Of a DNA stretch of 64,000 bases, positions 54,614 through 63,079 are shown piece after piece. Origin of the DNA: Desulfobulbaceae bacterium (lineage in GTDB: Bacteria > Desulfobacterota > Desulfobulbia > Desulfobulbales > Desulfocapsaceae). The stretch lies in assembly GCA_024640625.1 (NCBI GenBank), contig JAHEER010000013.1, positions 1-64,000 of the forward strand, read 5' to 3'. The notes below the pieces were generated by a model. That model had not been told where the DNA came from. It saw only the letters and a list, made by a program, of their open reading frames with translations, and did not search any database. The position numbers were made by a program, and so were the translations under genes. Position 1 is the stretch's first letter. Each line of letters begins with the position of its first letter.

Positions 54614-54681
54614 GGGGACACAGTACCTATCAAGTCCCTGCAGAGGATGATAGGTATTGTATCTCCTTGACTGGTGTCCCC
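54614..54681. repeat. REP/MITE-like palindrome, copy 2
   Basis: Left arm GGGGACACAGTACCTATC (54614-54631) pairs with 54649-54666 with three mismatches in 18; a further TGTCCCC end lies at 54675-54681. It lies between convergent pabBC and the gene ending at 54691, as copy 1 does between its neighbours. Confidence 0.75.
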
Positions 54682-54690
54682 TTAACTGCC

Positions 54691-55203
54691 TCAATGCAGC
54701 AGACTCTGGTCCTCTTCGGCGCTGATCTGAACCGGTGCCACCACGAGCTGATACTGCTCTCCCAGCCCCCTGACCAGGGTCATAAAGGCCGAGGGCAGCG
54801 GTAGGTTACGATCTTTTGCCAACACGCCCAGTGCCTCTGCCGCCTGCAGCACGCCCGGATCCTCGACGCCTTCCTGGTTGTCGCACAGGGTCTGCACCCG
54901 GAGCGCGTCGGTGAGGGCGTTGCGCAGGTGGGGAAGGTTCTCGGCCAGCTCGTTCAACTCCTTTTCGATCAGTTTCCTCTTGTCCCGCCTGAAAGCGACG
55001 AATTTCTCCTCGGGGTTGGGAGTGCCGAACAGTTCGTTGGTGATTGCCCCGGCGAGCATCAACTGGGTGCTCAGATCATGGTCGGGGTGTTTCTTCTCCA
55101 GCAGTCCTTTGATCTCCTTGAAGAAGACCATCTGCACGAGGGCGACACCCTCGCGCAGAGCGCTGATGAGTTTTGATTGTTTTTCTTTATGCTGTTCACT
55201 CAT
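54691..55203 (-). CDS. Hypothetical soluble protein (170 aa)
   Basis: Helical, charged protein beginning MSEQHKEKQSKLISALREGV, with no signal peptide or membrane segment. No family recognised. Its ATG follows the YbeD-like gene's TAA directly (TAAATG), so the two are very probably one operon. Confidence 0.75.
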   Translation of the reverse strand: MSEQHKEKQSKLISALREGVALVQMVFFKEIKGLLEKKHPDHDLSTQLMLAGAITNELFGTPNPEEKFVAFRRDKRKLIEKELNELAENLPHLRNALTDALRVQTLCDNQEGVEDPGVLQAAEALGVLAKDRNLPLPSAFMTLVRGLGEQYQLVVAPVQISAEEDQSLLH

Positions 55204-55476
55204 TTAGATCACGATTTTGACGTCTGGGCTGTTTTTCAGATAATTGAAAATTCTCAGCCGCATTTCCTCGCTGTCAACCTGAAGTGTTGCGTTGAGGCTG
55301 AAATAAGTGCCTTTTTTCGACACGTTGGAAAGAGTAATAGTCGGCACCGCCGGGGTGCAGGCAGCCAGAATGACCGCTCTGAGTTTCTGCTCGTCGGTGC
55401 CGATTACTTTGTATTCCCACAGGCAAGGGTAGTTGATGTCCGGCTTTCTCTGCTCTATAAAGTGATGGTTGCTCAT
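55204..55476 (-). CDS. YbeD-like (DUF493) protein
   Basis: 90-residue ferredoxin-like alpha/beta protein; YPCLWEYKVIGTDEQKLRAV at the start and the closing strand DVKIVI fit the DUF493/YbeD family, whose role is unclear. Its start codon is the last ATGA junction of a tandem array of mini-ORFs (55471-55540), which suggests translational coupling or re-initiation. Confidence 0.82.
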   Translation of the reverse strand: MSNHHFIEQRKPDINYPCLWEYKVIGTDEQKLRAVILAACTPAVPTITLSNVSKKGTYFSLNATLQVDSEEMRLRIFNYLKNSPDVKIVI

Positions 55477-55540
55477 GGTCTTTTCATAGCACTCATGGTC
55501 TTTTCATAGCACTCATGGTCTTTTCATAGCACTCATGGTC
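55471..55540 (-). repeat. Tandem 20-bp repeat encoding chained mini-ORFs
   Basis: Three full 20-bp units and a half. On the minus strand each unit reads ATGAGTGCTATGAAAAGACC. Each therefore opens a frame M-S-A-M-K-R-P-stop whose TGA overlaps the next ATG (ATGA), and the last one overlaps the ATG of the YbeD-like gene at 55476. Confidence 0.9.
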
Positions 55541-55569
55541 TGGTAACTAGCGGGGCTTGATAATTCAGG

Positions 55570-55980
55570 TCAGCCGCCCGACTTGTTGGCCACGTGATTA
55601 ATCAGGCTGATCTGGCTGTTCAGGGTCCAGAAGTCGTAAATAACGCCGACGCCGAAGAGACCGAGGGTAAACAAATAGATGAATCCGGTGACCCAGCGGC
55701 CGCAGTACATCCGGTGAATTCCAAATATTCCGAGAAAAGTGAGAAGCAGCCAGGCGAGATTGTAGTCCACCGGTCCTTCTATGAAGCGGTAGTCAGCATC
55801 GCGGTTCATCGAGGGGATAAGAAACAGATCGACGATCCAGCCAATCAGAAAAAGCCCCAGGGTGCAGAGATAGATGGTTCCGCTTATCTGGCGGCCATAA
55901 TAGAAACGGTGGGCGCCCAGAAAGCCGAAGATCCAGAGAAAATAACCGACGAAAATCTGATGGGTGGTGCGTTCAGTCAT
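55570..55980 (-). CDS. Membrane protein with two TM2 domains
   Basis: Two similar halves: VGYFLWIFGFLGAHRFYYGR...GTIYLCTLGLFLIGWIVDLF and LAWLLLTFLGIFGIHRMYCGR...GFIYLFTLGLFGVGVIYDF. Each is a TM2 unit of two helices with a conserved GxHRxYxGR turn, giving four helices in all. TM2 proteins are usually single-unit, so this is an internal duplication. It overlaps the end of nagZ by eight bases. Confidence 0.85.
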   Translation of the reverse strand: MTERTTHQIFVGYFLWIFGFLGAHRFYYGRQISGTIYLCTLGLFLIGWIVDLFLIPSMNRDADYRFIEGPVDYNLAWLLLTFLGIFGIHRMYCGRWVTGFIYLFTLGLFGVGVIYDFWTLNSQISLINHVANKSGG

Positions 55981-57019
55981 GGTCGTTCACCAGTCGCTGT
56001 TTCAGTCGTTTCACTCTGTCCAGCGCGGCGTGCAGACGCGCCTCGCTAAGTATGCCTCGGTTAATGCCGGCTTCTATCGCATTGATTGCTCTGGGACAGA
56101 TGTCCGGATCATAGTCAAGATTGTTCCCAAACACCAACATGTCAACTCCCGCCGCCAGGGATCTGCAGACCGATTCTGCAAAGCTGTAGTGATCGGAGAT
56201 TGCTTTCATCTGCAGGTCGTCGCTGACCACCACCCCGTCGAAGCCCAGTTCTGTGCGAAGCAGCCCGTCGATGATGATGGAAGAGAGGGTAGCCGGGTGA
56301 TCGGGGTCCAGGTGGCGGTTGAAAAGGTGGCCGCTCATTACCATATCGACGCTGCTCTCCTGCAACAGCAGCCGGTATGGCTCCAATTCATACCGTTTCC
56401 AGGTGTCGCTGATGTCGACAAAGCCGAGATGAGAGTCGGCGGTAGAGCTGCCGTGCCCCGGGAAATGTTTGACACAGCTCAGTACGCCTCTGGACCGGTG
56501 GGCTTCGATCCAGGCAGCGGCGTGGCGGGCCACCACGGCCGGGTCCTCTGAGAAGCTGCGCTCGATGGCTCCTATTACCGGGTTCGACGGATTGGTGTCA
56601 AGATCGACCACTGGGGCGAAGTTGCAGTTGATGCCCAGAGCCGCCAGCATGGCTGCCGTGCTTTCGGCCTGCTCCCTGGTCAGAGTGGTGTGCCCTGTCT
56701 CGGCTCCCATCCGACGAGCTGAACAGATATCAGCGAAGCCGGCCTCGGGACGCAGCCTCCTGACCATTCCCCCTTCCTGATCAACACCGATCAACAGTGT
56801 TTCATCGGCCAGATGCTGCAAGGAAGTGCAGAGCTCTTTCAACTGCTTGAAAGAGATGACGTTGGCCGGTTGGCTGGGGGTATGCAGACAGCGATTGAAG
56901 AGGATGACGCCACCGAGACCGTGCTCGGCGATATCCCGACAGATCTCCATTTCCCGTTCGAGAGTCGGCCCAGGAAAGCCGATGATTAATAAGCTGCCTA
57001 TGTGCTTGGCCAAATCCAT
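55973..57019 (-). CDS. nagZ: Beta-N-acetylhexosaminidase NagZ (GH3)
   Basis: GH3 family marks: LIGVDQEGGMVRRL, NFAPVVDLDTNPSNPVIG, VKHFPGHGSSTADSH (catalytic loop His), VMSGHL, and the nucleophile Asp in VVVSDDLQMKAI. No signal peptide, so it acts on cell-wall muropeptides in the cytoplasm for recycling. 348 residues. Confidence 0.93.
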   Translation of the reverse strand: MDLAKHIGSLLIIGFPGPTLEREMEICRDIAEHGLGGVILFNRCLHTPSQPANVISFKQLKELCTSLQHLADETLLIGVDQEGGMVRRLRPEAGFADICSARRMGAETGHTTLTREQAESTAAMLAALGINCNFAPVVDLDTNPSNPVIGAIERSFSEDPAVVARHAAAWIEAHRSRGVLSCVKHFPGHGSSTADSHLGFVDISDTWKRYELEPYRLLLQESSVDMVMSGHLFNRHLDPDHPATLSSIIIDGLLRTELGFDGVVVSDDLQMKAISDHYSFAESVCRSLAAGVDMLVFGNNLDYDPDICPRAINAIEAGINRGILSEARLHAALDRVKRLKQRLVNDHD

Positions 57020-57056
57020 AGGTACCTGGCAAAATTGTTTTTGTGCTCATGCACCA

Positions 57057-57115
57057 CGTTGGGCGCAGAAATTGTATCCTCGGACGCAACTATAAGGCTG
57101 TGGTAAAATTTGCGT
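57057..57115 (+). repeat. Interspersed repeat, copy A
   Basis: Shares TATCCTCGGACGCA (57075-57088) and flanking blocks (CGTTGG-GCGC-GAAATT before, CTG-GG-AAATTT after) with 58541-58605, in the same orientation. Copies lie about 1.48 kb apart on either side of the diguanylate cyclase gene. The rest of 57116-57404 holds nothing coding. Confidence 0.6.
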
Positions 57116-57404
57116 ATATGTCTTGACAGCGGACCACCATCCTAGATTCACAAGCAACCTCATGACTCCTCTATGTACAGGGGAAAGCAGCTAATGGCAA
57201 TATGTTGACACCTTTGCTGTTGATCTGACACCATTTTTTCGCTGTCAAAAATCTGACCGGCGTCGTCAAAAAAGCAAACCGCATTCGATCCCAAATCAAG
57301 ACTTACAATCTTAAGATACTGATAACTCTTTGTTTTGTGGAGATCAGGGGAAGTTGCGACAGCACTCCGATGAGGCTGGCATGTATTTTGCTCAATGAAC
57401 CGGT

Positions 57405-58496
57405 ATGGAAAAGCATGTCCATAAGAAAATGAGACTTAGCGCGGTAAAATCCGACCGAAAAGGTACTCTCATGAGCCCTGTGCAGGAGCGTCAGCGAGGT
57501 CTGCCGACCAGCATCGATGGCGGTTTCGATAAAATGAGCCAGGTTCTCTACGAACTGGATCGTCTCAAACAGCAGTCTCAACGATTGGACCAGATAAATA
57601 AACTGCATGGACGCCTTGCCGGTGCGCTGAGTATCTCCGATATGATAGAGGCCTTCTCGGTGTGGCTGATGCCGGTGGTGGAGCACGAACTCATCGGCTG
57701 TTACAATCGTCGTACAGCAAAAAAGGTGCTCTTCTGTTCGGCTCACGGTCCCAACCGCCGGCGGGCCATTGCCTTTGCCGAGAAAATGATCGAGGGCGTC
57801 ACCGGTGACGGTGACGGGGCCGTAACCTTGGACGGCCAACTTGGTTACCAATGGATATTTGAATCCTTGGAAGATACCTCCATTCTTCTCGTCCTCAAGG
57901 AGGAGAGCGAAACTTCACCTGCGGATCTGCAGCTGATCAATGAATCGCTGCACGTCTTCGGCGAAAGTCTGCAGCGCGGCATTGAATACGAAACGCTTTT
58001 CGAGCAGGCCTCCACCGACGCCCTGACCGGGCTCTCCAACCGCCGAGTATTCAAAGACCGGATTACCTCGATGATGAATTTTCATAAACGCTATGGCTCT
58101 CCCTTGACCATGCTGTCGCTCGATCTGGATTTCTTCAAGCAGATCAACGACAACCTCGGCCACCAGGTGGGCGACGAGGTGCTGAAATCAGTGGCTGAAG
58201 TACTCAAGACCGAAGTTCGAACAACAGATCTTCTGGTGCGCATGGGCGGTGATGAATTCCTCCTGGTGCTTGACAACACCGACAGGGAGCAGGCCCAGAT
58301 TCTGGCCGAGCGGCTGGTGCGCAAAATTGATGGGTTGGAGGTCTGGGCCAACGACCACATCAAGCTTGGCGCCTCGATTGGTTTGGCCCAGCTGGGTCGG
58401 GACGAGAGTCTATACCACTGGCTGGACAGGACCGACGATCTGCTTTATCACGCCAAAATCCACGGCCGTTCGAAGGTGGCCAGCGACGCCCGATAA
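57405..58496 (+). CDS. Diguanylate cyclase (GGDEF) with N-terminal sensory region
   Basis: The C-terminal GGDEF domain (~195-360) has the catalytic RMGGDEFLLVL. The product-inhibition I-site RTTD is placed exactly five residues before it, so an active, feedback-inhibited c-di-GMP synthase is predicted. The N-terminal ~190 residues contain a coiled coil (QVLYELDRLKQQSQRLDQIN) and a GAF-like region; no membrane segment. Start uncertain: ATG 57405 is the longest, ATG 57471 has AAAGG upstream. No EAL domain. Confidence 0.9.
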   Translation: MEKHVHKKMRLSAVKSDRKGTLMSPVQERQRGLPTSIDGGFDKMSQVLYELDRLKQQSQRLDQINKLHGRLAGALSISDMIEAFSVWLMPVVEHELIGCYNRRTAKKVLFCSAHGPNRRRAIAFAEKMIEGVTGDGDGAVTLDGQLGYQWIFESLEDTSILLVLKEESETSPADLQLINESLHVFGESLQRGIEYETLFEQASTDALTGLSNRRVFKDRITSMMNFHKRYGSPLTMLSLDLDFFKQINDNLGHQVGDEVLKSVAEVLKTEVRTTDLLVRMGGDEFLLVLDNTDREQAQILAERLVRKIDGLEVWANDHIKLGASIGLAQLGRDESLYHWLDRTDDLLYHAKIHGRSKVASDAR

Positions 58497-58540
58497 TACC
58501 ACTGAGTAGTTGGACCTGAAACGCCCCTCTTGTCCAATCT

Positions 58541-58605
58541 CGTTGGTGCGCTCGAAATTTTATCCTCGGACGCACCTACGCGCCTGCGGCGAAATTTCTC
58601 GCCCG
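58541..58605 (+). repeat. Interspersed repeat, copy B, with adjoining REP half-end
   Basis: Second copy of the TATCCTCGGACGCA element (core 58561-58574). Just after it, ATAGTGTCCCC (58611-58621) matches the outer end of the palindromes at 50060 and 54614, but no left arm is seen. Confidence 0.55.
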
Positions 58606-58643
58606 CCTGGATAGTGTCCCCAGATGGCTCGTTGCAGTATCGG

Positions 58644-59030
58644 CTACCTGAGTTCAATCACTAATGGAATAGAGTGCAGTGACTGATTCTGCTGGGTGGT
58701 CGCTCCCAGTCTCCATCCTCCCGTTTCCCCAAGATCTCCAATGATATCATTTACTTTTTCGGTAATGGAATTGATATTGATGAGCGGATGTCGTGAAAAA
58801 ACCTCCGGCAACCCGTAGGTGAGGTTGCAGGCCAGACAATGTCCGGGACGTTCGTGCAGGAGGATGTCGAAGTACAGTGCTGCGCCATCGCTGCGGCGAT
58901 ACTTCAGTTCGAGATCGAAGGAGCCTTCCTCGGCATCCCCAAAAAGCGCCTCGAAAAACTGGTCAGCCGTGTCGGCGGGCATCAGTTCGGCACAGGTGGC
59001 GGCACTAAAAAGAGGGGCAAATTGATCCAT
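58644..59030 (-). CDS. Hypothetical protein (128 aa)
   Basis: Begins MDQFAPLFSAATCAELMPAD, soluble and acidic, with a central LELKYRRSDGAALYFDILLH strand-rich part and a cysteine-containing CLACNL. Convergent with the diguanylate cyclase. No family recognised; coding is supported by length and codon pattern only. Confidence 0.55.
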   Translation of the reverse strand: MDQFAPLFSAATCAELMPADTADQFFEALFGDAEEGSFDLELKYRRSDGAALYFDILLHERPGHCLACNLTYGLPEVFSRHPLININSITEKVNDIIGDLGETGGWRLGATTQQNQSLHSIPLVIELR

Positions 59031-59134
59031 GATAGCATCGGTGTAACGTGCTGGAATCTAATTGAATAATCATTTTATTTTGGGCTGGAGAGAATAATTA
59101 ACACTGGGTCGAACCTTTGTCAAGCACCGTTGCA

Positions 59135-59144
59135 GGGGGGGGGG
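59135..59144 (+). repeat. Homopolymeric G10 tract upstream of the helicase gene
   Basis: Ten consecutive G end 22 bases before ATG 59167. Such tracts vary in length by slippage and can change promoter or ribosome-binding spacing. No other gene feature is seen in 59031-59166. Confidence 0.9.
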
Positions 59145-59166
59145 TGCTGTGGTAGAGTGGCGACCT

Positions 59167-61329
59167 ATGTTGAACACCACCTACAGAGACGAACTGAACG
59201 AGGCCCAATACGAGGCCGTCACTGCCACGGATGGTCCGGTGCTGGTAATTGCAGGGGCGGGAAGCGGCAAAACCAGGACCCTGGTCTACCGGGTTGCCCA
59301 TCTTATTGAACAGGGTGTCGACCCCGAATCGATACTGCTTCTTACTTTCACCCGCAAATCCTCCCAGGAAATGCTCTGGCGGGCGGGGAGACTTATCAGC
59401 GACAGCTGCAGCCGGGTGACCGGGGGCACCTTCCACAGCGTTGCCAATATGCTGCTGCGGCGGTATGGAGGCCATCTAGGATTCGGCTCCGGGTTCACCA
59501 TCATCGACAGGGGTGATGCCGAGGGCATCATCAATTTACTTAAATCTTCCCTGGAGTTGGGCGCCCCTAAAAAGCAGTTTCCCTCCAAGCGGGCCATCAT
59601 CAACATGATCAGTGGAGCGGTTAACAAGGCCAGGCCGCTGGAAGATCTGATCTTTGACGAATACAATCATCTGGCCGAGTTCACCGAGGATATCCTGCTG
59701 CTTCAGAAGCACTATCAAAACTTCAAATTCGATCACGGGTTGATGGATTATGACGACCTGCTGGTCAATTGGAAACAGCTGATGGTCGAGGTGATCGAGG
59801 TGCGCGAGGAGATTTCGAGCCGCTATCATTATATCATGGTCGATGAGTACCAGGACACCAATCTAATCCAGGCCGAGATCGTCAGGTTGGCCGCTTATCG
59901 CCACGACAATGTCATGGTGGTAGGCGATGACTCCCAGTCGATCTATTCGTTTCGGGGCGCCGACTTCTACAATATCATGCGCTTTCCCGAAACCTTTCCC
60001 GGGACAAGGGTCATCAAGCTCGAGGAAAACTATCGCTCCACCCAGCCCATTCTCAGTCTCACTAATGATATCATCAGCAAGGCCGCGGAGAAATACACCA
60101 AGACGCTCTACACCAGGATCCCCGGAGATCTCAAACCGGCTCTCTATGGGGGGCGCGACGAGCGCGCCGAAGCACATTTCGTCCTGAAGCGGATTGAAGA
60201 GCTGCGAGCCAAGGGGCTGCAGCTCAATGAAATCGCGGTGCTGTTCCGTTCCGGTTTCCACAGTTTTAAACTCGAGCTTGAATTGACCAGCCGCTCGATC
60301 AAGTTCGAGAAACGAGGGGGGCTGAAGCTGACCGAGTCGGCCCACATGAAGGATGTGCTGGCTGTTCTGCGCCTCCTGGTCAACCCCATCGACAACCTGA
60401 GCTGGAATAGATTGCTGCTCAGCATCGACAAGGTGGGTCCTCGAACCGCCCAGAAAATTACGGCCGCTATTTCGGCCGCAGACGATCCTTTCCAGGCACT
60501 CAGCTCCTATCCGGCCGGCACAACCTGGAAAAGGGGATTTGCCGGCCTGGTTGGGCTTTTCCATGAACTGCGTAAGGCTGAGCCCCGGCCCGGCCTGCTC
60601 AGTGAGATCGTGCTCAAGTGGTATCAGCCGGTGTTCGAGCGCCTCTATGCGGATGACTATCCAAAGCGCCAGAAGGATCTGGATCAGCTTAAGACCATTA
60701 TCGCCTCTTACGATGATCTGCAGAGCTTCATTGACGATACTACTCTCGATCCGCCCGAATCCGATCTGAATGCCTACAGCAACGATCTTGACACCCTGGT
60801 GCTGTCAACCATTCACTCAGCCAAAGGGCTGGAGTGGGATGCGGTGTTTGTGATTGGTCTGGCCGACGGCAGGTTCCCGCACTCCTCGGCTTTTCCGGGT
60901 GAGCAGTGGGAGGAAGAGCGGCGGCTGCTTTACGTGGCTGCCACCAGAGCGAGAAAACACCTATTCCTTACCTATCCCCGCGAGCTGATGTCCCCCGATC
61001 GGCGCTTCAAGCGGGTCGGCATGTCGCCTTTTCTAGCCGAACTTGAGCCGGGCGGCTACGAAGTGATCCGTCCTGCTCCCGGTGAAGGCCCTGCCTACGG
61101 TGCGCCCTATGGCGCCACATCGGGGCGCTCGAGGCCAGTTTTAAAGAAGAGAGAAAAAAAGGCGGTGCTCGACGATTTCAGCAAAGGCTGCCGGGTCAAC
61201 CATCCCTTTTTCGGCGCCGGCACCGTACACAAGAAGACGCCGCCGCGTTCGCTCGATGTGGCCTTTGACCGCCATGGCATGAAGACGCTGCATCTCGATT
61301 ATGCTAAACTGACCATCGTTGAAGGCTGA
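59167..61329 (+). CDS. UvrD/PcrA/Rep-type superfamily 1 DNA helicase
   Basis: SF1A motifs in order: Q-motif LNEAQYEAV, Walker A GAGSGKTRT, Ia LLTFTRKS, II MVDEYQDTN, III VGDDSQSIYSFRGAD, IV LEENYRST, V LSTIHSAKGLEWDAVFV, VI LLYVAATRARKHL. The C-terminus has a PcrA-like small domain (GCRVNHPFFGAGTV). It unwinds DNA 3'-5' in repair or replication restart. ATG 59167 is preferred; GTG 59149 lies closer to the G10 tract. Confidence 0.93.
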   Translation: MLNTTYRDELNEAQYEAVTATDGPVLVIAGAGSGKTRTLVYRVAHLIEQGVDPESILLLTFTRKSSQEMLWRAGRLISDSCSRVTGGTFHSVANMLLRRYGGHLGFGSGFTIIDRGDAEGIINLLKSSLELGAPKKQFPSKRAIINMISGAVNKARPLEDLIFDEYNHLAEFTEDILLLQKHYQNFKFDHGLMDYDDLLVNWKQLMVEVIEVREEISSRYHYIMVDEYQDTNLIQAEIVRLAAYRHDNVMVVGDDSQSIYSFRGADFYNIMRFPETFPGTRVIKLEENYRSTQPILSLTNDIISKAAEKYTKTLYTRIPGDLKPALYGGRDERAEAHFVLKRIEELRAKGLQLNEIAVLFRSGFHSFKLELELTSRSIKFEKRGGLKLTESAHMKDVLAVLRLLVNPIDNLSWNRLLLSIDKVGPRTAQKITAAISAADDPFQALSSYPAGTTWKRGFAGLVGLFHELRKAEPRPGLLSEIVLKWYQPVFERLYADDYPKRQKDLDQLKTIIASYDDLQSFIDDTTLDPPESDLNAYSNDLDTLVLSTIHSAKGLEWDAVFVIGLADGRFPHSSAFPGEQWEEERRLLYVAATRARKHLFLTYPRELMSPDRRFKRVGMSPFLAELEPGGYEVIRPAPGEGPAYGAPYGATSGRSRPVLKKREKKAVLDDFSKGCRVNHPFFGAGTVHKKTPPRSLDVAFDRHGMKTLHLDYAKLTIVEG

Positions 61330-61368
61330 TTGTCCACCAGTAAGCTCAACCATTGCAGGAACCCCGCT

Positions 61369-62661
61369 TTGACCACTCCCATTACCACTTATGAACAGGC
61401 CTGCAGGTACCTGGACGACCTGCAGATGCACAAAATAAAACTTGGCCTCGAGGCCATGCGTTCGACCCTGGCGGCTCTCGGTTCTCCCGAAAAAAAATGT
61501 CCGGTGGTGCACGTGGCCGGTACCAACGGCAAAGGTTCGGTCTGTTCCATGCTGTGCAGCGTCATGAGTGCTGCCGGATACAAGACGGGCCTCTATACAT
61601 CTCCACATTTGAGCTCGGTCCGGGAGCGGTTCAGGATAGACCAACACTACATAAGCGAGGAGGATTTCCGCCGGCTCATGGAGATCATCAGGCAGAGCCT
61701 GGCGGGACGGCAGATTACCTATTTTGAGTGCACCACGGCCCTGGCCTTTCTCTGGTTCGCTGAAAACGGCTGTGATCTGGCAATACTTGAAACCGGCCTG
61801 GGCGGCAGACTCGACGCCACCAACGTGGTTGTGCCGCTGCTGTCGATCATCACCACTATCAGTCTAGACCACGAGCAGTATCTCGGTACCAGCGTGGAGG
61901 AAGTGGCCTTTGAGAAAGCGGGGATAGTCAAACCCCATGTGCCGGTCATCTCGGGGGTTGACGACCCACAAGCCAGGAGGGTGATTACCCGGACCTGCGG
62001 CGAGCGCCAGGCTCCGCTCACTGAAAGGAACAAGGATTTCTGGCTGAGCCGGGAACAAGACGGGCCCTGGGTGTGGAAGTCGGCTTCCGATCAAGTAATT
62101 CTCAACCTCATGGAAGCCGAGCAGCCCAACCACTGGCAGATCGATAATATCAGCTGTGCCGTTGCCGCCGCCGTACAGCTCAGGTCGTCCGGTTTCAATG
62201 CAACGGCAGCGATCATCGACCGTGCTCTAGCCGGATCGAGCTGGCCCGGCAGGATGGAGCTGATCGAGACTCCGCTGCGGTTTCTGCTCGACGGCGCCCA
62301 CAACCAGGCCGGAGTCGATTCTCTGTTGAAGTCGCTGGAGCGCTACCACTATAGAAGGCTCTATGTGATCTGGGCCTCCATGGCCGACAAGGGCTACGCC
62401 AACATGCTCAATGAGATAGGTAGGGTTGCCGATGTGCTGTTACTCACCAGACCCGACAGTGAGCGCGCCGCATCACCCGAGGAGCTCCACGGTCAACTGC
62501 AGCATATTGAAGGGAGGGAGCTGCGCATCTGCGCCACGGTCGAAAACGCCGTCAGGCTGGTTGAGCAGCAGGCAGAGGTGGATGATCTGATCGTGGTTGC
62601 CGGTTCCCTTTACCTGGTGGGGGAACTCAGGAAGTTGCTGGTCGGCGAGGTGGTGCCATGA
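61369..62661 (+). CDS. folC: Folylpolyglutamate / dihydrofolate synthase FolC
   Basis: Mur-ligase-like ATPase: HVAGTNGKGSVCSML loop, YTSPHLSSVRERF, LETGLGGRLDATNVV, SLDHEQYLGTS and FLLDGAHNQAGVDSL. The TTG 61369 start has GCAGGAA upstream; the frame is open back to TTG 61330, directly after the helicase stop. It adds glutamate to folates, and in most bacteria also makes dihydrofolate. Overlaps the HNH gene (ATGA). Confidence 0.93.
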   Translation: MTTPITTYEQACRYLDDLQMHKIKLGLEAMRSTLAALGSPEKKCPVVHVAGTNGKGSVCSMLCSVMSAAGYKTGLYTSPHLSSVRERFRIDQHYISEEDFRRLMEIIRQSLAGRQITYFECTTALAFLWFAENGCDLAILETGLGGRLDATNVVVPLLSIITTISLDHEQYLGTSVEEVAFEKAGIVKPHVPVISGVDDPQARRVITRTCGERQAPLTERNKDFWLSREQDGPWVWKSASDQVILNLMEAEQPNHWQIDNISCAVAAAVQLRSSGFNATAAIIDRALAGSSWPGRMELIETPLRFLLDGAHNQAGVDSLLKSLERYHYRRLYVIWASMADKGYANMLNEIGRVADVLLLTRPDSERAASPEELHGQLQHIEGRELRICATVENAVRLVEQQAEVDDLIVVAGSLYLVGELRKLLVGEVVP

Positions 62662-62957
62662 GCGACGATTATCTCTGGCTTGACGGGGTCGACGAGGAGA
62701 CCATCAGGAGGGAGCGGGCCAAAGCCCGAAACCTGAGAAAAACCAGATGGTGGCAGCAGAAGACCGCCTCCGGCATCTGCTACTACTGCGGCTCCCGTGT
62801 GGCCCACCGTGAGCTGACCATGGACCATCTGGTGCCGCTTTCCCGCGGGGGGCGCAGTACTAAGGATAATCTGGTACCAAGCTGCAAAGACTGCAACAAC
62901 AGGAAGAAGACCCTGCTTCCGGTCGAGTGGGATGAATATTTAAACCGCCGGCCTTGA
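62658..62957 (+). CDS. Small HNH-type nuclease domain protein
   Basis: 99 residues. Zinc pairs CYYCG and CKDCN frame the HNH core TMDHLVPLSRGGRSTKDNLV. The N-terminal third is basic and helical. Stand-alone HNH proteins of this size are common; substrate and role are unknown. Start overlaps the folC stop (ATGA), so it is co-translated with folC. No phage genes are adjacent. Confidence 0.88.
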   Translation: MSDDYLWLDGVDEETIRRERAKARNLRKTRWWQQKTASGICYYCGSRVAHRELTMDHLVPLSRGGRSTKDNLVPSCKDCNNRKKTLLPVEWDEYLNRRP

Positions 62958-63079
62958 TGAAGGATGGGAATAGCTAGATTTCTCCTCTCGGCGCCTGCCG
63001 ACGCCGCTCACGGTTCAGCCTGCTGGCCCGCAACAACTAGACCATCGATCTAAGCTGAAAACTGCTTATAGTACGAGGT

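Noticed and set aside
55471-55540. Short CRISPR array
   Set aside because: Units are contiguous with no spacers and no cas genes are nearby.
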